From a bacterium (GTDB taxonomy: Archaea > Thermoproteota > Nitrososphaeria > Nitrososphaerales > Gagatemarchaeaceae), in contig DAIDAO010000057.1 in the NCBI GenBank assembly GCA_027310575.1, forward strand, positions 1 through 45,436: 45,436 nt of DNA. The letters run 5' to 3'. Position numbers and translations under genes: made by a program. Numbering within the stretch: the first letter of the stretch is position 1; the number at the start of each line of letters is the position of its first letter. Below, piece after piece: positions 15,223 through 23,216 of this stretch. The notes below the pieces were generated by a model. That model saw only the letters and a program-made list of their open reading frames with translations, was not told the DNA's origin and did no database searches.

Positions 15223-15914
15223 TGGACAGGCTCAAGGAAGCTCTGAGAGGCGTCGCCCGGGAGCTCGCGAAGAGCATCGGGTCCGGCACCACTCTGGGCC
15301 TTGGGAGCGGTTCTACGGTCGCCACCCTTCTGGAAGAGCTCTCCCCGCTGGTCATCGCGAAGACGAAGGGGGTCAACGGCGTCGCGACGTCGACGCAGAT
15401 CGAGCTGGTCGCCTCCAGGTGCGGCGTGAACCTGGTGCCCTTCCGAGGCTCGGTGGACCTTGTCATCGACGGCGCCGACCAAGTGGACGAAGGGCTGAAC
15501 ATGATCAAAGGGGGCGGAGGAGCCCTCCTCAGGGAGAAGATCGTGATGGGGAGCGCGAAGAGCGTCGCGGTCGTCGCCGCAGAAAACAAGTTCGTAAAGA
15601 GGCTCTGCGAGAACGGCGTGAGGATTCCGGTCGAGGTGTTTCCCATGGCGAGGGAGAGCGCCAAGGTCAAGCTGTCCATGCTAGGCGGCGTCCCCGACGA
15701 GAGGCTGCTGCAGAAGGGGTATCCGTACTTCACTGAGAACGGGAACATCATCCTCGACACCATGTTCGAGCCCGTGGAGGACCCTCGGGAACTCGAGATG
15801 AAGGTGAGGTCGACCCCAGGCGTCGCCGAGGTCGGGATCTTCACGTTCAAGCCGATAACGGTCTACAGGCTCGGGACGGACGGGAGCTTTGAGAGACTCC
15901 AATCAAACGACTAG
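15222..15914 (+). CDS. rpiA: Ribose-5-phosphate isomerase A (230 aa)
   Basis: RpiA interconverts ribose-5-phosphate and ribulose-5-phosphate. The motifs are textbook: GLGSGSTVATLLEEL (residues 26-40, phosphate loop), ATSTQIE, IDGADQVDEGLNMIKGGGGALLREKIV (catalytic Asp and Lys/Glu), and KRLCENGVRIPVEV. Length is typical of archaeal RpiA. The ATG overlaps the stop of the upstream coiled-coil gene, so both share a message. In archaea without an oxidative pentose phosphate pathway this enzyme feeds nucleotide and aromatic precursors. Confidence 0.96.
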   Translation: MDRLKEALRGVARELAKSIGSGTTLGLGSGSTVATLLEELSPLVIAKTKGVNGVATSTQIELVASRCGVNLVPFRGSVDLVIDGADQVDEGLNMIKGGGGALLREKIVMGSAKSVAVVAAENKFVKRLCENGVRIPVEVFPMARESAKVKLSMLGGVPDERLLQKGYPYFTENGNIILDTMFEPVEDPRELEMKVRSTPGVAEVGIFTFKPITVYRLGTDGSFERLQSND

Positions 15915-15923
15915 ACTTAAAAA
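15914..15923 (+). promoter_or_regulatory. TATA-like box of the zinc ferredoxin gene
   Basis: GACTTAAAAA directly follows the rpiA stop and is centred about 33 bases before ATG 15951. Confidence 0.45.
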
Positions 15924-15950
15924 CACCTGACAGGGACGAGCAGTTGCACA

Positions 15951-16379
15951 ATGACTCGTGAAGTAGACTACAAGACCACGCCGATTGACCCGAACTTCCA
16001 GTCGAAGCCTGACCAGTATCCTGTGACCGGGGAGCACAATGGCCACAAGGTGAGGGCTCAGGGGACCTCGAGGATGGGAGGGGACGGGAAGCCCTATCCC
16101 ACGACGAACGGGATCCATGGGAGCCAGGTGGCCGTGGACTGGGAAGCGTGCACCGCTGACGGCGTTTGCATGGACGTCTGCCCTGTCTTCGTGTTTGAAT
16201 GGACCCTCAATCCCGGGCAGGCAGGGACGGGCAAGGACAAGATAATCGCACAGGGTACCCCTGAGTGGGACCAATACCGGACAGACAAGTCCGAGCCGGT
16301 GCGCGAGATGGACTGCATCTTCTGCATGGCGTGCGAGACGAGCTGCCCGACTCAGGCAATCAAGATCACGCAGCCATAG
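15951..16379 (+). CDS. zfx: Zinc-containing [3Fe-4S][4Fe-4S] ferredoxin (142 aa)
   Basis: Similar in plan to the Sulfolobus zinc ferredoxin. The N-terminal extension carries His residues (GEHNGHKV, NGIHGS) that supply zinc ligands. Cluster 1 reads C-x2-Asp-x2-C-x3-C-P (CTADGVCMDVCP), where Asp replaces the fourth Cys and a [3Fe-4S] cluster is usual; cluster 2 is CIFCMACETSCP. An insertion of about 40 residues separates the clusters. It serves as the electron carrier for 2-oxoacid:ferredoxin oxidoreductases and similar enzymes. It has its own promoter and no operon partner. Confidence 0.92.
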   Translation: MTREVDYKTTPIDPNFQSKPDQYPVTGEHNGHKVRAQGTSRMGGDGKPYPTTNGIHGSQVAVDWEACTADGVCMDVCPVFVFEWTLNPGQAGTGKDKIIAQGTPEWDQYRTDKSEPVREMDCIFCMACETSCPTQAIKITQP

Positions 16380-16484
16380 GCCTCGAGGACGCGTCAGCCC
16401 TCTCGTCCCGGTGAGCCCGCTGGGCGGCCGCTGAGACTGACCTTCGGCGAGTCGCTTAAAGAGAACTAGCTGGCGGGGTCAGGC

Positions 16485-17363
16485 TTGCCCAACGTCCGCG
16501 GGTACGCGCTCGTAGTCGTCCTTTCGGCGATATGGGGGCTCGCTTTCGTAGCCATCAGGCAGGCCGACTTCGAGCTGAGCGCGGTCAATCTCACCCTTCT
16601 GCGCTGGCTCATCGTCAGCGCGGGATTCCTCGCCCTCTACCCTGTGATGAGGAAGTCTTCGATCAGGTCCAAGTTCGAGTGGAAGGACTTCCCCAGACTG
16701 CTGGTTGTGGCACTCACCAGCGTCGTGATCTATCATCTCTCGCTCAACACGGCGGAGAAGCAGGTCGACGCATCCCTTGCGGGGCTGCTGATTTCGATTG
16801 GGCCTTTGACTACGGTCCTCCTCTCCGCTGCCCTGCTGCACGAGAGGGTCGGACGTAGGGTCTGGCTGGCCGTGGTGCTTGCCATCGCCGGTTCGGCGCT
16901 CATCTCGAGCCCGGACCTGACTCTCGGGTCGACCACCATCACCGGCCCGCCGCTTGTGGTTGTGGCAGCGGTGGCCAGCGCCACCTTCACTGTCGTGTCC
17001 AAGCCGCTGACGACGAAGTACGGACCCTTCGCGGTCGCCGCGTGGGCGGCCTTCCTCGGGACAGCCATCCTCTCGCCCCTCATTTCGCAGAGCCTGCTGC
17101 AGCAGGCCGAGAGCATGACCGCCGCGGGGTGGGGGTCGGTCCTCTACCTGGCCCTGCTCAGCACGGTCCTCGCCAACATGATATTCTTCACGCTCGTGTC
17201 GAAGCACGAGCTCTCCCGCCTCGGGGTGCAGCTGTACCTGGTCCCGGCCGTGAGCGCGGTTGGAGGGGTGGTCATACTCGGGGAGACCCTTGCCGGCGCC
17301 ACCGTAGCAGGGGGCGCGCTGCTGCTGATAGCCGTCGGACTTGGAACGAGCCGCCATCACTAG
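16485..17363 (+). CDS. EamA/DMT-family membrane transporter (292 aa)
   Basis: About ten hydrophobic segments in two repeats of five, the drug/metabolite transporter layout: LVVVLSAIWGLAFVAIR at the start of repeat 1 and VVVAAVASATFTVVSKPL at the start of repeat 2. The ending LGVQLYLVPAVSAVGGVVILGETL is the typical EamA motif. The substrate cannot be told; relatives export amino acids or metabolites. Start is TTG 16485, preceded by the AT-rich TCGCTTAAAGAG at about 16451-16462. A run of five T follows the stop and may be part of the PDCD5 promoter. Confidence 0.88.
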   Translation: MPNVRGYALVVVLSAIWGLAFVAIRQADFELSAVNLTLLRWLIVSAGFLALYPVMRKSSIRSKFEWKDFPRLLVVALTSVVIYHLSLNTAEKQVDASLAGLLISIGPLTTVLLSAALLHERVGRRVWLAVVLAIAGSALISSPDLTLGSTTITGPPLVVVAAVASATFTVVSKPLTTKYGPFAVAAWAAFLGTAILSPLISQSLLQQAESMTAAGWGSVLYLALLSTVLANMIFFTLVSKHELSRLGVQLYLVPAVSAVGGVVILGETLAGATVAGGALLLIAVGLGTSRHH

Positions 17364-17407
17364 TCAGCAAGCTTTTTGTGGCGAGGCAAGCGGGAGCCAC
17401 GAAAGCC

Positions 17408-17785
17408 ATGGAAGAGGACGCGGATCTAAAGCTTCTGGAGCAGAAGAAGCTGGAGGCCATGAAGAGGAAGCTCAGGGCGGCCGCCCCAGTCCCCAAGGAG
17501 GAGAAGACCGACAGGCAGGTGGTCGAAGGGATGCTGTACGACCGCGGAGACGAGGTACTTGAAGCGGCCTACTCCTTCTACCCTAGCGAGACGCAGCGGC
17601 TGGTGAAGGAGCTGGCGACCATGATAAGGGACGGTCGGCTTTCGGAGAAGGTGGCGGGCGGGGAGCTCTATTCGATATTCAGGCAGCTCGGTCTTAGGTT
17701 CAGGCTCAACACGTCGATCAGGGTGATGGACCAGGGGAAGCTGGTCGACCTGAGCGAGAAGCTGGGGAGGAAGAAGGAGGGTTGA
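17408..17785 (+). CDS. PDCD5-family DNA-binding protein (125 aa)
   Basis: Start ATG 17408 gives the family N-terminus MEEDADLKLLEQKKLEAMKR; a longer frame upstream overlaps the transporter gene and is not real. The central helical bundle (DRQVVEGMLYDRGDEVLEAAYSF, ETQRLVKELATMIRDGRL) and the C-terminal ELYSIFRQLGLRFRLNT region match archaeal TFAR19/PDCD5. Eukaryotic PDCD5 binds the chaperonin CCT and nucleic acid. The stop overlaps the TTG of the PAC2 gene (TTGA), so a folding/assembly partnership is plausible. Confidence 0.88.
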   Translation: MEEDADLKLLEQKKLEAMKRKLRAAAPVPKEEKTDRQVVEGMLYDRGDEVLEAAYSFYPSETQRLVKELATMIRDGRLSEKVAGGELYSIFRQLGLRFRLNTSIRVMDQGKLVDLSEKLGRKKEG

Positions 17786-18567
17786 CGGAGAGGGCGGCCA
17801 GGGTCCCTGTCGTGACAGAGAAGGTCACGGCGACCCCCGAGGCTGACGGCGCGGTGCTCGTGTGCGGCCTCCCCGGCAGCGGCTACGTCGGCAAGCTGGC
17901 CGCAGACCATCTCGTCAGCTCGTTCAAGCTGAAGAGGGTCGCCGAGTACTCGAGCGGGACCTTCCCGCCCCAGGTGAGCGTAAGGGAGGACGGCACCGTG
18001 GACCCGCCCAGGGGGGAGCTGTTCTTCGCTCCCGCGAGGAAGGGGAAGTACCTCTTCGTCTTCACGGCAGACGCGCAGCCGACCACCGCAGAAGGCGAGT
18101 ATGAGCTGTCGGACGCGGTCGTCAGGTTCGCCAAGAAGTGCGGGGTGAAGAGGGTCTACACCCTCGCCGCGTACATAACCGGCTCCTTTTCGAGTTCCCC
18201 CAAGGTCTACGGCGCAGGGACTTCGCGCGCGATGCTCAAGGCCCTCACAGACAACGGCGTCACTCTGATGAAGGACGGGGGGATAAGCGGGATGAACGGG
18301 CTACTCATCGGCATGGCTGCGCTCAGAGGCCTCGAGGGGGCCTGCCTGCTCGGGGAGACCTCGGGGTACGTGGTCGACGCCGGGGCGTCGAAGGCCGTGC
18401 TGGAGCTCCTTTCGAAGGTGATAGGTCTGCCCATCGACACTTCCAAGCTGAAGGAGAAGGCGGAGGAGACTCAGAAGGTCATCAGCCAGCTCCAAGCCAT
18501 GGCCGAGCAGTCGAGGGAGGCCGCGCCCCAGGCCGGGCGGGAACAGAGGCCCGGGTACATAGGGTAG
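17782..18567 (+). CDS. PAC2-family proteasome assembly chaperone homologue (261 aa)
   Basis: PAC2 proteins help assemble 20S proteasomes. LVCGLPGSGYVGKLAADHLV (residues about 26-45) is the opening signature; FTADAQPTTAEGEYELSDAVV and KRVYTLAAYITGSF follow; GGISGMNGLLIGMAALRGLEGACLLGETSGY is the conserved C-terminal core. The last 35 residues are Gln/Glu/Lys-rich and probably coiled or disordered. Start is TTG 17782, overlapping the PDCD5 stop. With two beta subunits in the same window, proteasome assembly is the likely role. Confidence 0.9.
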   Translation: MTERAARVPVVTEKVTATPEADGAVLVCGLPGSGYVGKLAADHLVSSFKLKRVAEYSSGTFPPQVSVREDGTVDPPRGELFFAPARKGKYLFVFTADAQPTTAEGEYELSDAVVRFAKKCGVKRVYTLAAYITGSFSSSPKVYGAGTSRAMLKALTDNGVTLMKDGGISGMNGLLIGMAALRGLEGACLLGETSGYVVDAGASKAVLELLSKVIGLPIDTSKLKEKAEETQKVISQLQAMAEQSREAAPQAGREQRPGYIG

Positions 18568-18571
18568 CCGA

Positions 18572-18985
18572 TTAGAACGGGAAGAAGTCCGGGAACCTGA
18601 CGCCGAAGGCGGCAAGCAGGATGAAGTCGATTATCAGGAGGATTATCCAGGCCAGGATCACGATCCCGACGGCGCCGAGCCAGGAGGTGTGGAACGCCCC
18701 CCTGAACACTGCGAGCCAGGCCAGGAGCCCGACGAGCAGCGCGAAGACGCCGGCCGACGGTCCGATGACAGCACCGAGGGCGTAGGCAACCACGAAGAAC
18801 ACGACGTAGTAGACTATGACCCCGCCCAGCGTCGCGCCCATGGCGTTCCCGAATCCCGCGCCTCCGCCCTTGATCATCTTCGCTGCGAAGTACACCGGGA
18901 TCGAGACGACCACCCACAGGATGACGAGGCCGACGACGTAGACGAGGAGGCCTACCGGGTCTGTGGGGAAGTGGGGAGAGAACAC
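18572..18985 (-). CDS. Four-helix membrane protein in the rtcB operon (137 aa)
   Basis: Four hydrophobic helices cover most of the protein (LVYVVGLVILWVVVSIPVYF, GVIVYYVVFFVVAYALGAVI, VFALLVGLLAWLAVF, AVGIVILAWIILLIIDFILL). It resembles small YIP1/DUF-type membrane proteins but no family is certain. It starts with GTG 18985, four bases after the rtcB stop, with AAAGGGTGA in front as a ribosome-binding site. It therefore belongs to the archease-rtcB transcript, and its stop is convergent with the PAC2 gene. Confidence 0.65.
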   Translation of the reverse strand: MFSPHFPTDPVGLLVYVVGLVILWVVVSIPVYFAAKMIKGGGAGFGNAMGATLGGVIVYYVVFFVVAYALGAVIGPSAGVFALLVGLLAWLAVFRGAFHTSWLGAVGIVILAWIILLIIDFILLAAFGVRFPDFFPF

Positions 18986-18989
18986 AGTT

Positions 18990-20447
18990 TCACCCTTTGA
19001 TGTTGCCCACAGGCCTCAGGGCGACCACCTTCTTGGATATTCCGGCCCGGTCCATCGTCTCCACGACCTCTGAGATGTCCTTGTAGGCCATGCCGGCCTC
19101 CTCGGCTAGGCCGTCCATGGTGGCAGCCTTCACGTAGATCCCCCTTTCCAGCATCTTCCGCTGAAGCTCGGCGCCGCGCACCTCCCTCTTCGCAGCGGTC
19201 CTCGACATGGTCCTCCCGGAGCCATGGGCGGTGGAGCCGAAGGTGTCCTCCATGGCCTTCGCGGTCCCGACGAGGAGGTACGACCCTGTCTCCATCGAAC
19301 CGCCGATGATCACCGGCTGCCCGACGTCCCTGTACGATGCGGGTATGTCCTGATGCCCCGGGCCGAAGCTCCTGGTGGCCCCCTTCCTGTGGACGAGGAC
19401 CTCCATGCTGGAGCCGTCGTACCTGTGCTTCTCCACCTTGGCGACGTTGTGGCACACGTCGTAGATCAGGTGCATGTCTAGAGCCTCCGCGTCCCTGTGG
19501 AAGACCTTGGCGAAGGCGTCCCTCACCTTGTTGACGATTATCTGTCTGTTGACGAAGGCGAAGTTGGCCGCGCAGACCATGGCCGAATAGTAGTCCTTCC
19601 CTTCCTTCGAGTTGAACGGCAGGCATGCAAGGTCCCGGTCTCTGACCTCTATGCCGAACCGCCTCATCCCCGACTCGAAGTTGCGCAGGTAGTCAGTGCA
19701 GACCTGGTGGCCGAAGCCTCTGCTCCCGCAGTGGATCATGACCATGACCTGGTCGTCGTGGACGATTCCGAACTCCTTGGCCAGCGCAGGGTCGAAGTAC
19801 CTGTCGGGGTCCACAACCTGGATCTCCAGGTAATGGTTCCCTGAGCCGAGGGTGCCGAACTGGCTCACGCCTCGGGTGATTGCCTGCCTGCTCACCTTCG
19901 ATATGTCGGCCCCCCGGATGTACCCCCCTTCTTCGACGTGCTCGGGGTCGTCGTCCCAGGCCAGGTCGTGCTCCGCGCACCACCTGACCCCTAGCGAGGT
20001 GATATCCCCCATCTGTGACTGGGCGAAGCTCTGCGAGCCCTTCACGCCGACTCCAGCGGGAACGAGGCTGAAAATCAGGTCGACAAGCTCCTTGACCTTC
20101 GGTTTGACCTCTGAAAAGCGCAGATTCGTGCGTATGAGGCGCATCCCACAGTTCACGTCGAAACCGACCCCTCCTGGAGAGATTATCCCCTTTTCCGTGT
20201 CGAATGCGGCCACCCCGCCTATCGGGAAGCCGTACCCCCAGTGGGCGTCGGCCATTGCGTAGGAGTATCTGACTATTCCGGGGAGGCAGGCGACGTTTGT
20301 GACCTGCTCGATGACCCCCGAGTCCATGTTGTCCAGGAGCTTCTTGCTTGCGTAGATCCTGGCGGGGACGTGCATCCCCTGCTTGTAGGAGGTGGGGATC
20401 TCCCATGCGACGTCTGAGACCTGCTTGATGGCTGGATTAGATGTCAG
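18990..20447 (-). CDS. rtcB: RtcB RNA ligase, probable CTG start (485 aa)
   Basis: RtcB joins 2',3'-cyclic phosphate and 5'-OH RNA ends in tRNA splicing and repair. Visible motifs: GYGFPIGGVAAFD, SPGGVGFDVNCGMRLIRT (metal Asp/Cys), LGSGNHYLEIQV, MIHCGSRGFGHQV, YDVCHNVAKVE, and the guanylylated His in STAHGSGRTMSR. The conserved N-terminus (VSDVAWEIPTSYKQG before MHVPARIY) is coded upstream of the first ATG (20375), but no ATG, GTG or TTG occurs between it and the in-frame TGA at 20451. CTG 20447, with GGTG seven bases ahead, is the best start. The upstream gene is archease, its known activator. Confidence 0.93.
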   Translation of the reverse strand: MTSNPAIKQVSDVAWEIPTSYKQGMHVPARIYASKKLLDNMDSGVIEQVTNVACLPGIVRYSYAMADAHWGYGFPIGGVAAFDTEKGIISPGGVGFDVNCGMRLIRTNLRFSEVKPKVKELVDLIFSLVPAGVGVKGSQSFAQSQMGDITSLGVRWCAEHDLAWDDDPEHVEEGGYIRGADISKVSRQAITRGVSQFGTLGSGNHYLEIQVVDPDRYFDPALAKEFGIVHDDQVMVMIHCGSRGFGHQVCTDYLRNFESGMRRFGIEVRDRDLACLPFNSKEGKDYYSAMVCAANFAFVNRQIIVNKVRDAFAKVFHRDAEALDMHLIYDVCHNVAKVEKHRYDGSSMEVLVHRKGATRSFGPGHQDIPASYRDVGQPVIIGGSMETGSYLLVGTAKAMEDTFGSTAHGSGRTMSRTAAKREVRGAELQRKMLERGIYVKAATMDGLAEEAGMAYKDISEVVETMDRAGISKKVVALRPVGNIKG

Positions 20448-20503
20448 GAGTCAGCACCCTGAAACTCTGCTGCTTCGGCTTTACTTCTTTAAGCGTTTGG
20501 AGG

Positions 20504-20926
20504 TCAGATGTCCAGCACGACCGTCGTCCTCCACCTGCGCCCCTCGTGTTTCACCCCGAAGAGGTGCATAGTCACAGCCTTGACGTCGTTCCTCAGTCTG
20601 TGCCTCTCCCTGTCGATGGCCTCTCCCTTGATCACGGCCGTCAGCGAGGTCCCCTGCGGGGAGACCTTCACCTCGTACTCTTTGAAGAGGAGGGACTCGA
20701 CGTCCTTGATCACTATCAGCTCGGTCATGAAGTCGTACAGGAGGCGGTCGAGGTCCTCGGACTCGAGGGAGAAACTCCGCTCGGTAGTCGGTCGCAGCGT
20801 CTTCGGGTCCACCATTATGTCTGTGATTGCCGCACCGCAGGTCTCGAAGAGCCCGTCCGGGCTATCTGACTCAGCCTCGAAGGCTATGTCTGCCAGCGCG
20901 ACGTCCGGAAGGAACCTGAAGGGCAT
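20504..20926 (-). CDS. Archease, RtcB activator (140 aa)
   Basis: Archease helps RtcB load GMP and metal. The opening FRFLPDVALADIAFEAE corresponds to the family's FxFLxHTADxxxxA; FETCGAAITDIMVD follows; the metal-site Asp residues are expected in DVALAD and near the C-terminal VVLDI, which is present. Length is typical (about 140). It is 57 bases upstream of rtcB on the same strand, the classic archease-rtcB pair. A TATA-like box (minus-strand GGTTAAGAGG, about 20955-20964) lies roughly 34 bases before ATG 20926. Confidence 0.92.
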   Translation of the reverse strand: MPFRFLPDVALADIAFEAESDSPDGLFETCGAAITDIMVDPKTLRPTTERSFSLESEDLDRLLYDFMTELIVIKDVESLLFKEYEVKVSPQGTSLTAVIKGEAIDRERHRLRNDVKAVTMHLFGVKHEGRRWRTTVVLDI

Positions 20927-20974
20927 ATCGGTGCCGTCGCCGTCCTTGTACCTGACCTCTTAACCTATGCGAAG

Positions 20975-22183
20975 CTAGGCATTCGCGCCCGGTATGATTC
21001 CGAGCTCCTTCCCGGCCTTCTCGAAGGCGCCTATCGCGAAGTCAAGGTCCTCCCTGGTCAGGGCCGCGTTCATGATGGTCCGTATCCTCGCCCTCCCCTG
21101 GGCCACCATCGGGTACACGATCGGAAGAGCGAAGACGCCTGTCTCGAACAGCCTGGAGCTGAGCTTCTTCGCGGCGCCGCTCTCCCCGACCATGACGGGG
21201 GTGATCGGGGTCTCGCTCCTGCCGACGTCAAACCCGAGGTCTCTCATTGCCTTCTTGAAGTAGCGGGTGTTCTCCCAGAGTCTCTGGACGTGCTGAGGCT
21301 CGCTTTCAAGCACGTCGACTGCAGCGAGGCACGCGGCAGCCACTGCGGGGGGGTGCGAGCCGCTCAGGAGCCAGGTCCTGGACTTGTTGTAGGCGAAGTT
21401 CACGAGGTCTTTCGAACCCGAAACATGCCCGCCAACGACGCCGAACGCCTTCGAGAACGTCCCCATCTCGACCTGGACCCTGTCCCTCGACAGGCCGAAG
21501 TGGGAGACGATCCCCCTCCCTCCCTCTCCGAGGACCCCCTCCCCGTGGGCGTCGTCCACGTAGACCATGGCGCCGTGCTCGGCCCCGAGGCCAGCGACCT
21601 TGTCGAGGGGGGCGATGTCGCCGTCCATCGAGAACACCCCATCGGTGATGATCAGGATCCGCCTGAACCCAGGCGATGCGCGCTCGGACTCGTCAAGGAC
21701 CCTGGCGAGGTCGTCGGGGTCCGCGTGCTTGTACACCTTCCTTTCCGCCTGCGACAGGCGCACGCCGTCTATGATGCTCCCGTGGTTCAGCTCGTCGCTG
21801 ATTATGAGGTCGCCCTTCCCGGCGAGCTGAGGTATCAGACCCGCGTTCGCCGCGAACCCGGTCTGATAGACGAGAGAAGCCTCGGCTCCCTTGAACTTCG
21901 CCAGCCGCCTCTCCAGCTCGACGTGCAGGTCCATGTTGCCGGCGATGGGCCTCACCGAGCCCGACCCCGCGCCGTGAGTCCGGACCGCCTCCATGGCTGC
22001 GGCCTTCACCTTGGGGTGGTTGCTCAGCCCCAGGTAGTTGTTCGAGCAGAACATGAGCACCTTCTTGCCGTCGACCGTGCACCAGGGCGTGCTCGGCCCG
22101 CGCAGTATCCGGAGTCTCCAGTCCAGCTCCTGCCGGACAAGATCGTCGTATTCCTCTCTGAGGAAAGAGGTGGGGTCCCTCAT
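20975..22183 (-). CDS. kbl: Glycine C-acetyltransferase / 2-amino-3-ketobutyrate CoA ligase (402 aa)
   Basis: This PLP enzyme splits 2-amino-3-oxobutyrate with CoA into glycine and acetyl-CoA. CSNNYLGLSNHPKV, GAGSGSVRPIAGN (the GSGG..R..xG region), VYVDDAHGEGVLGEGGRG and the Schiff-base Lys in GTFSKAFGVVGGHVSG are all visible, fitting the alpha-oxoamine synthase family. Length is typical. The ATG overlaps the stop of the upstream threonine dehydrogenase gene by four bases, and the pair forms the threonine-to-glycine pathway, which favours Kbl over other family members such as 8-amino-7-oxononanoate synthase. Confidence 0.92.
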   Translation of the reverse strand: MRDPTSFLREEYDDLVRQELDWRLRILRGPSTPWCTVDGKKVLMFCSNNYLGLSNHPKVKAAAMEAVRTHGAGSGSVRPIAGNMDLHVELERRLAKFKGAEASLVYQTGFAANAGLIPQLAGKGDLIISDELNHGSIIDGVRLSQAERKVYKHADPDDLARVLDESERASPGFRRILIITDGVFSMDGDIAPLDKVAGLGAEHGAMVYVDDAHGEGVLGEGGRGIVSHFGLSRDRVQVEMGTFSKAFGVVGGHVSGSKDLVNFAYNKSRTWLLSGSHPPAVAAACLAAVDVLESEPQHVQRLWENTRYFKKAMRDLGFDVGRSETPITPVMVGESGAAKKLSSRLFETGVFALPIVYPMVAQGRARIRTIMNAALTREDLDFAIGAFEKAGKELGIIPGANA

Positions 22184-23178
22184 GCCGCTCGTGAAGTGAA
22201 GGCCTGCCTGTGGTTAAACGCCTTTTCCCCAGCACGGAGCCTTTGCCGCAGTCTGGCGAGCATGTCTGTCACCATGCTGGCCATGTCGTACTCCTCCTTC
22301 CAACCCCAGTCGCGCCGGGCTGCAGAGTCGTCGATGGACTTGGGCCAGGAGTCGGCGATGGCCTGCCTCGAGTCCGGAGAATACGTCGCCTTGAACCCGG
22401 GGATGTGCTTCATGATCTCTGACGCGAGCTCCCCTGCCGAGAAGCTCATCGCTGCGAGGTTGTAGCCCGTGTGGAGCTTCACCGTCTCTTCGTCCGCCTC
22501 CATGATCTCCATCGCCCCCCGGAGGGCGTCGGGCATGTACATCATGGGGAGGACAGTATCCTTCCTGAGAAAGCACGTGTAGCGCCCGGTCTGAAGGGCG
22601 GAGTAGAATATCTCGACGGCGTAGTCCGTGGTCCCGCCCCCGGGCTTGGCCTCGCTGCTGATGAGGCCGGGGAACCGGACGCTCCTGACGTCAAGCCCGT
22701 GCTTCAGCGAGTAGTAGGACGAGAGGAGCTCCCCTGCCACCTTGGTCACGCCGTAAATCGTGGTAGGGTTCAGGGGGGTCATCTGCGGCGCCCTGAGCTT
22801 CCTCGCGTCTGGCCCGAACACGCCGATCGAGCTCGGCCAGAATATCCTGCGGACGCCGTGCCGGGTCGAGGCGTCCAGGATGTTCTTCAGCCCGTCCATG
22901 TTCACGTCCCAGGCGAGGTCGGGGTTGGCCTCCCCTGCGGCAGAGAGTATCGCTGCCAGATGGTAGATCATGTCGACCTTGTGCGCCTTGATTGCCCGCT
23001 CGACCGACGGGAGGTGCATGACGTCGAGCTGCTCAAGCACCCCTGCCGACACCTGGGCGCGCGTGACCGCCTTGTCCGTGGCCACGACGTTCTTGTAGCC
23101 GTACCTCTTCCGCAGAGCGACGACGAGCTCGGAGCCGATCTGCCCTGCCGCGCCGGTAACCAGCACCTTGGGCGACAA
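22180..23178 (-). CDS. tdh: L-threonine 3-dehydrogenase, SDR/epimerase type (332 aa)
   Basis: An extended short-chain dehydrogenase: VLVTGAAGQIGSELVVAL (NAD-binding GxxGxxG), FWPSSIGVFG and the catalytic YGVTK (near residue 146). The middle and end (GGGTTDYAVEIFYSAL, LRKDTVLPMMYMPDALRG, YNLAAMSFS) match the epimerase-like L-threonine dehydrogenases rather than sugar epimerases. It oxidises L-threonine to 2-amino-3-oxobutyrate, which the next gene product cleaves. The start is TTG 23178, with a TATA-like box 27 bases upstream, so the message is probably leaderless. Confidence 0.9.
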   Translation of the reverse strand: MSPKVLVTGAAGQIGSELVVALRKRYGYKNVVATDKAVTRAQVSAGVLEQLDVMHLPSVERAIKAHKVDMIYHLAAILSAAGEANPDLAWDVNMDGLKNILDASTRHGVRRIFWPSSIGVFGPDARKLRAPQMTPLNPTTIYGVTKVAGELLSSYYSLKHGLDVRSVRFPGLISSEAKPGGGTTDYAVEIFYSALQTGRYTCFLRKDTVLPMMYMPDALRGAMEIMEADEETVKLHTGYNLAAMSFSAGELASEIMKHIPGFKATYSPDSRQAIADSWPKSIDDSAARRDWGWKEEYDMASMVTDMLARLRQRLRAGEKAFNHRQAFTSRAA

Positions 23179-23200
23179 TAGCGCTGCCGACTAGGCTGGG

Positions 23201-23210
23201 GTTAAAACGT
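23201..23210 (-). promoter_or_regulatory. TATA-like box of the tdh-kbl operon
   Basis: Minus-strand ACGTTTTAAC is centred 27 bases before TTG 23178, predicting transcription to start at or very near the start codon. Confidence 0.45.
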
Positions 23211-23216
23211 TGATGC

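Noticed and set aside
21290-22465. 391-residue plus-strand open frame
   Set aside because: Antisense to kbl and tdh, low complexity.
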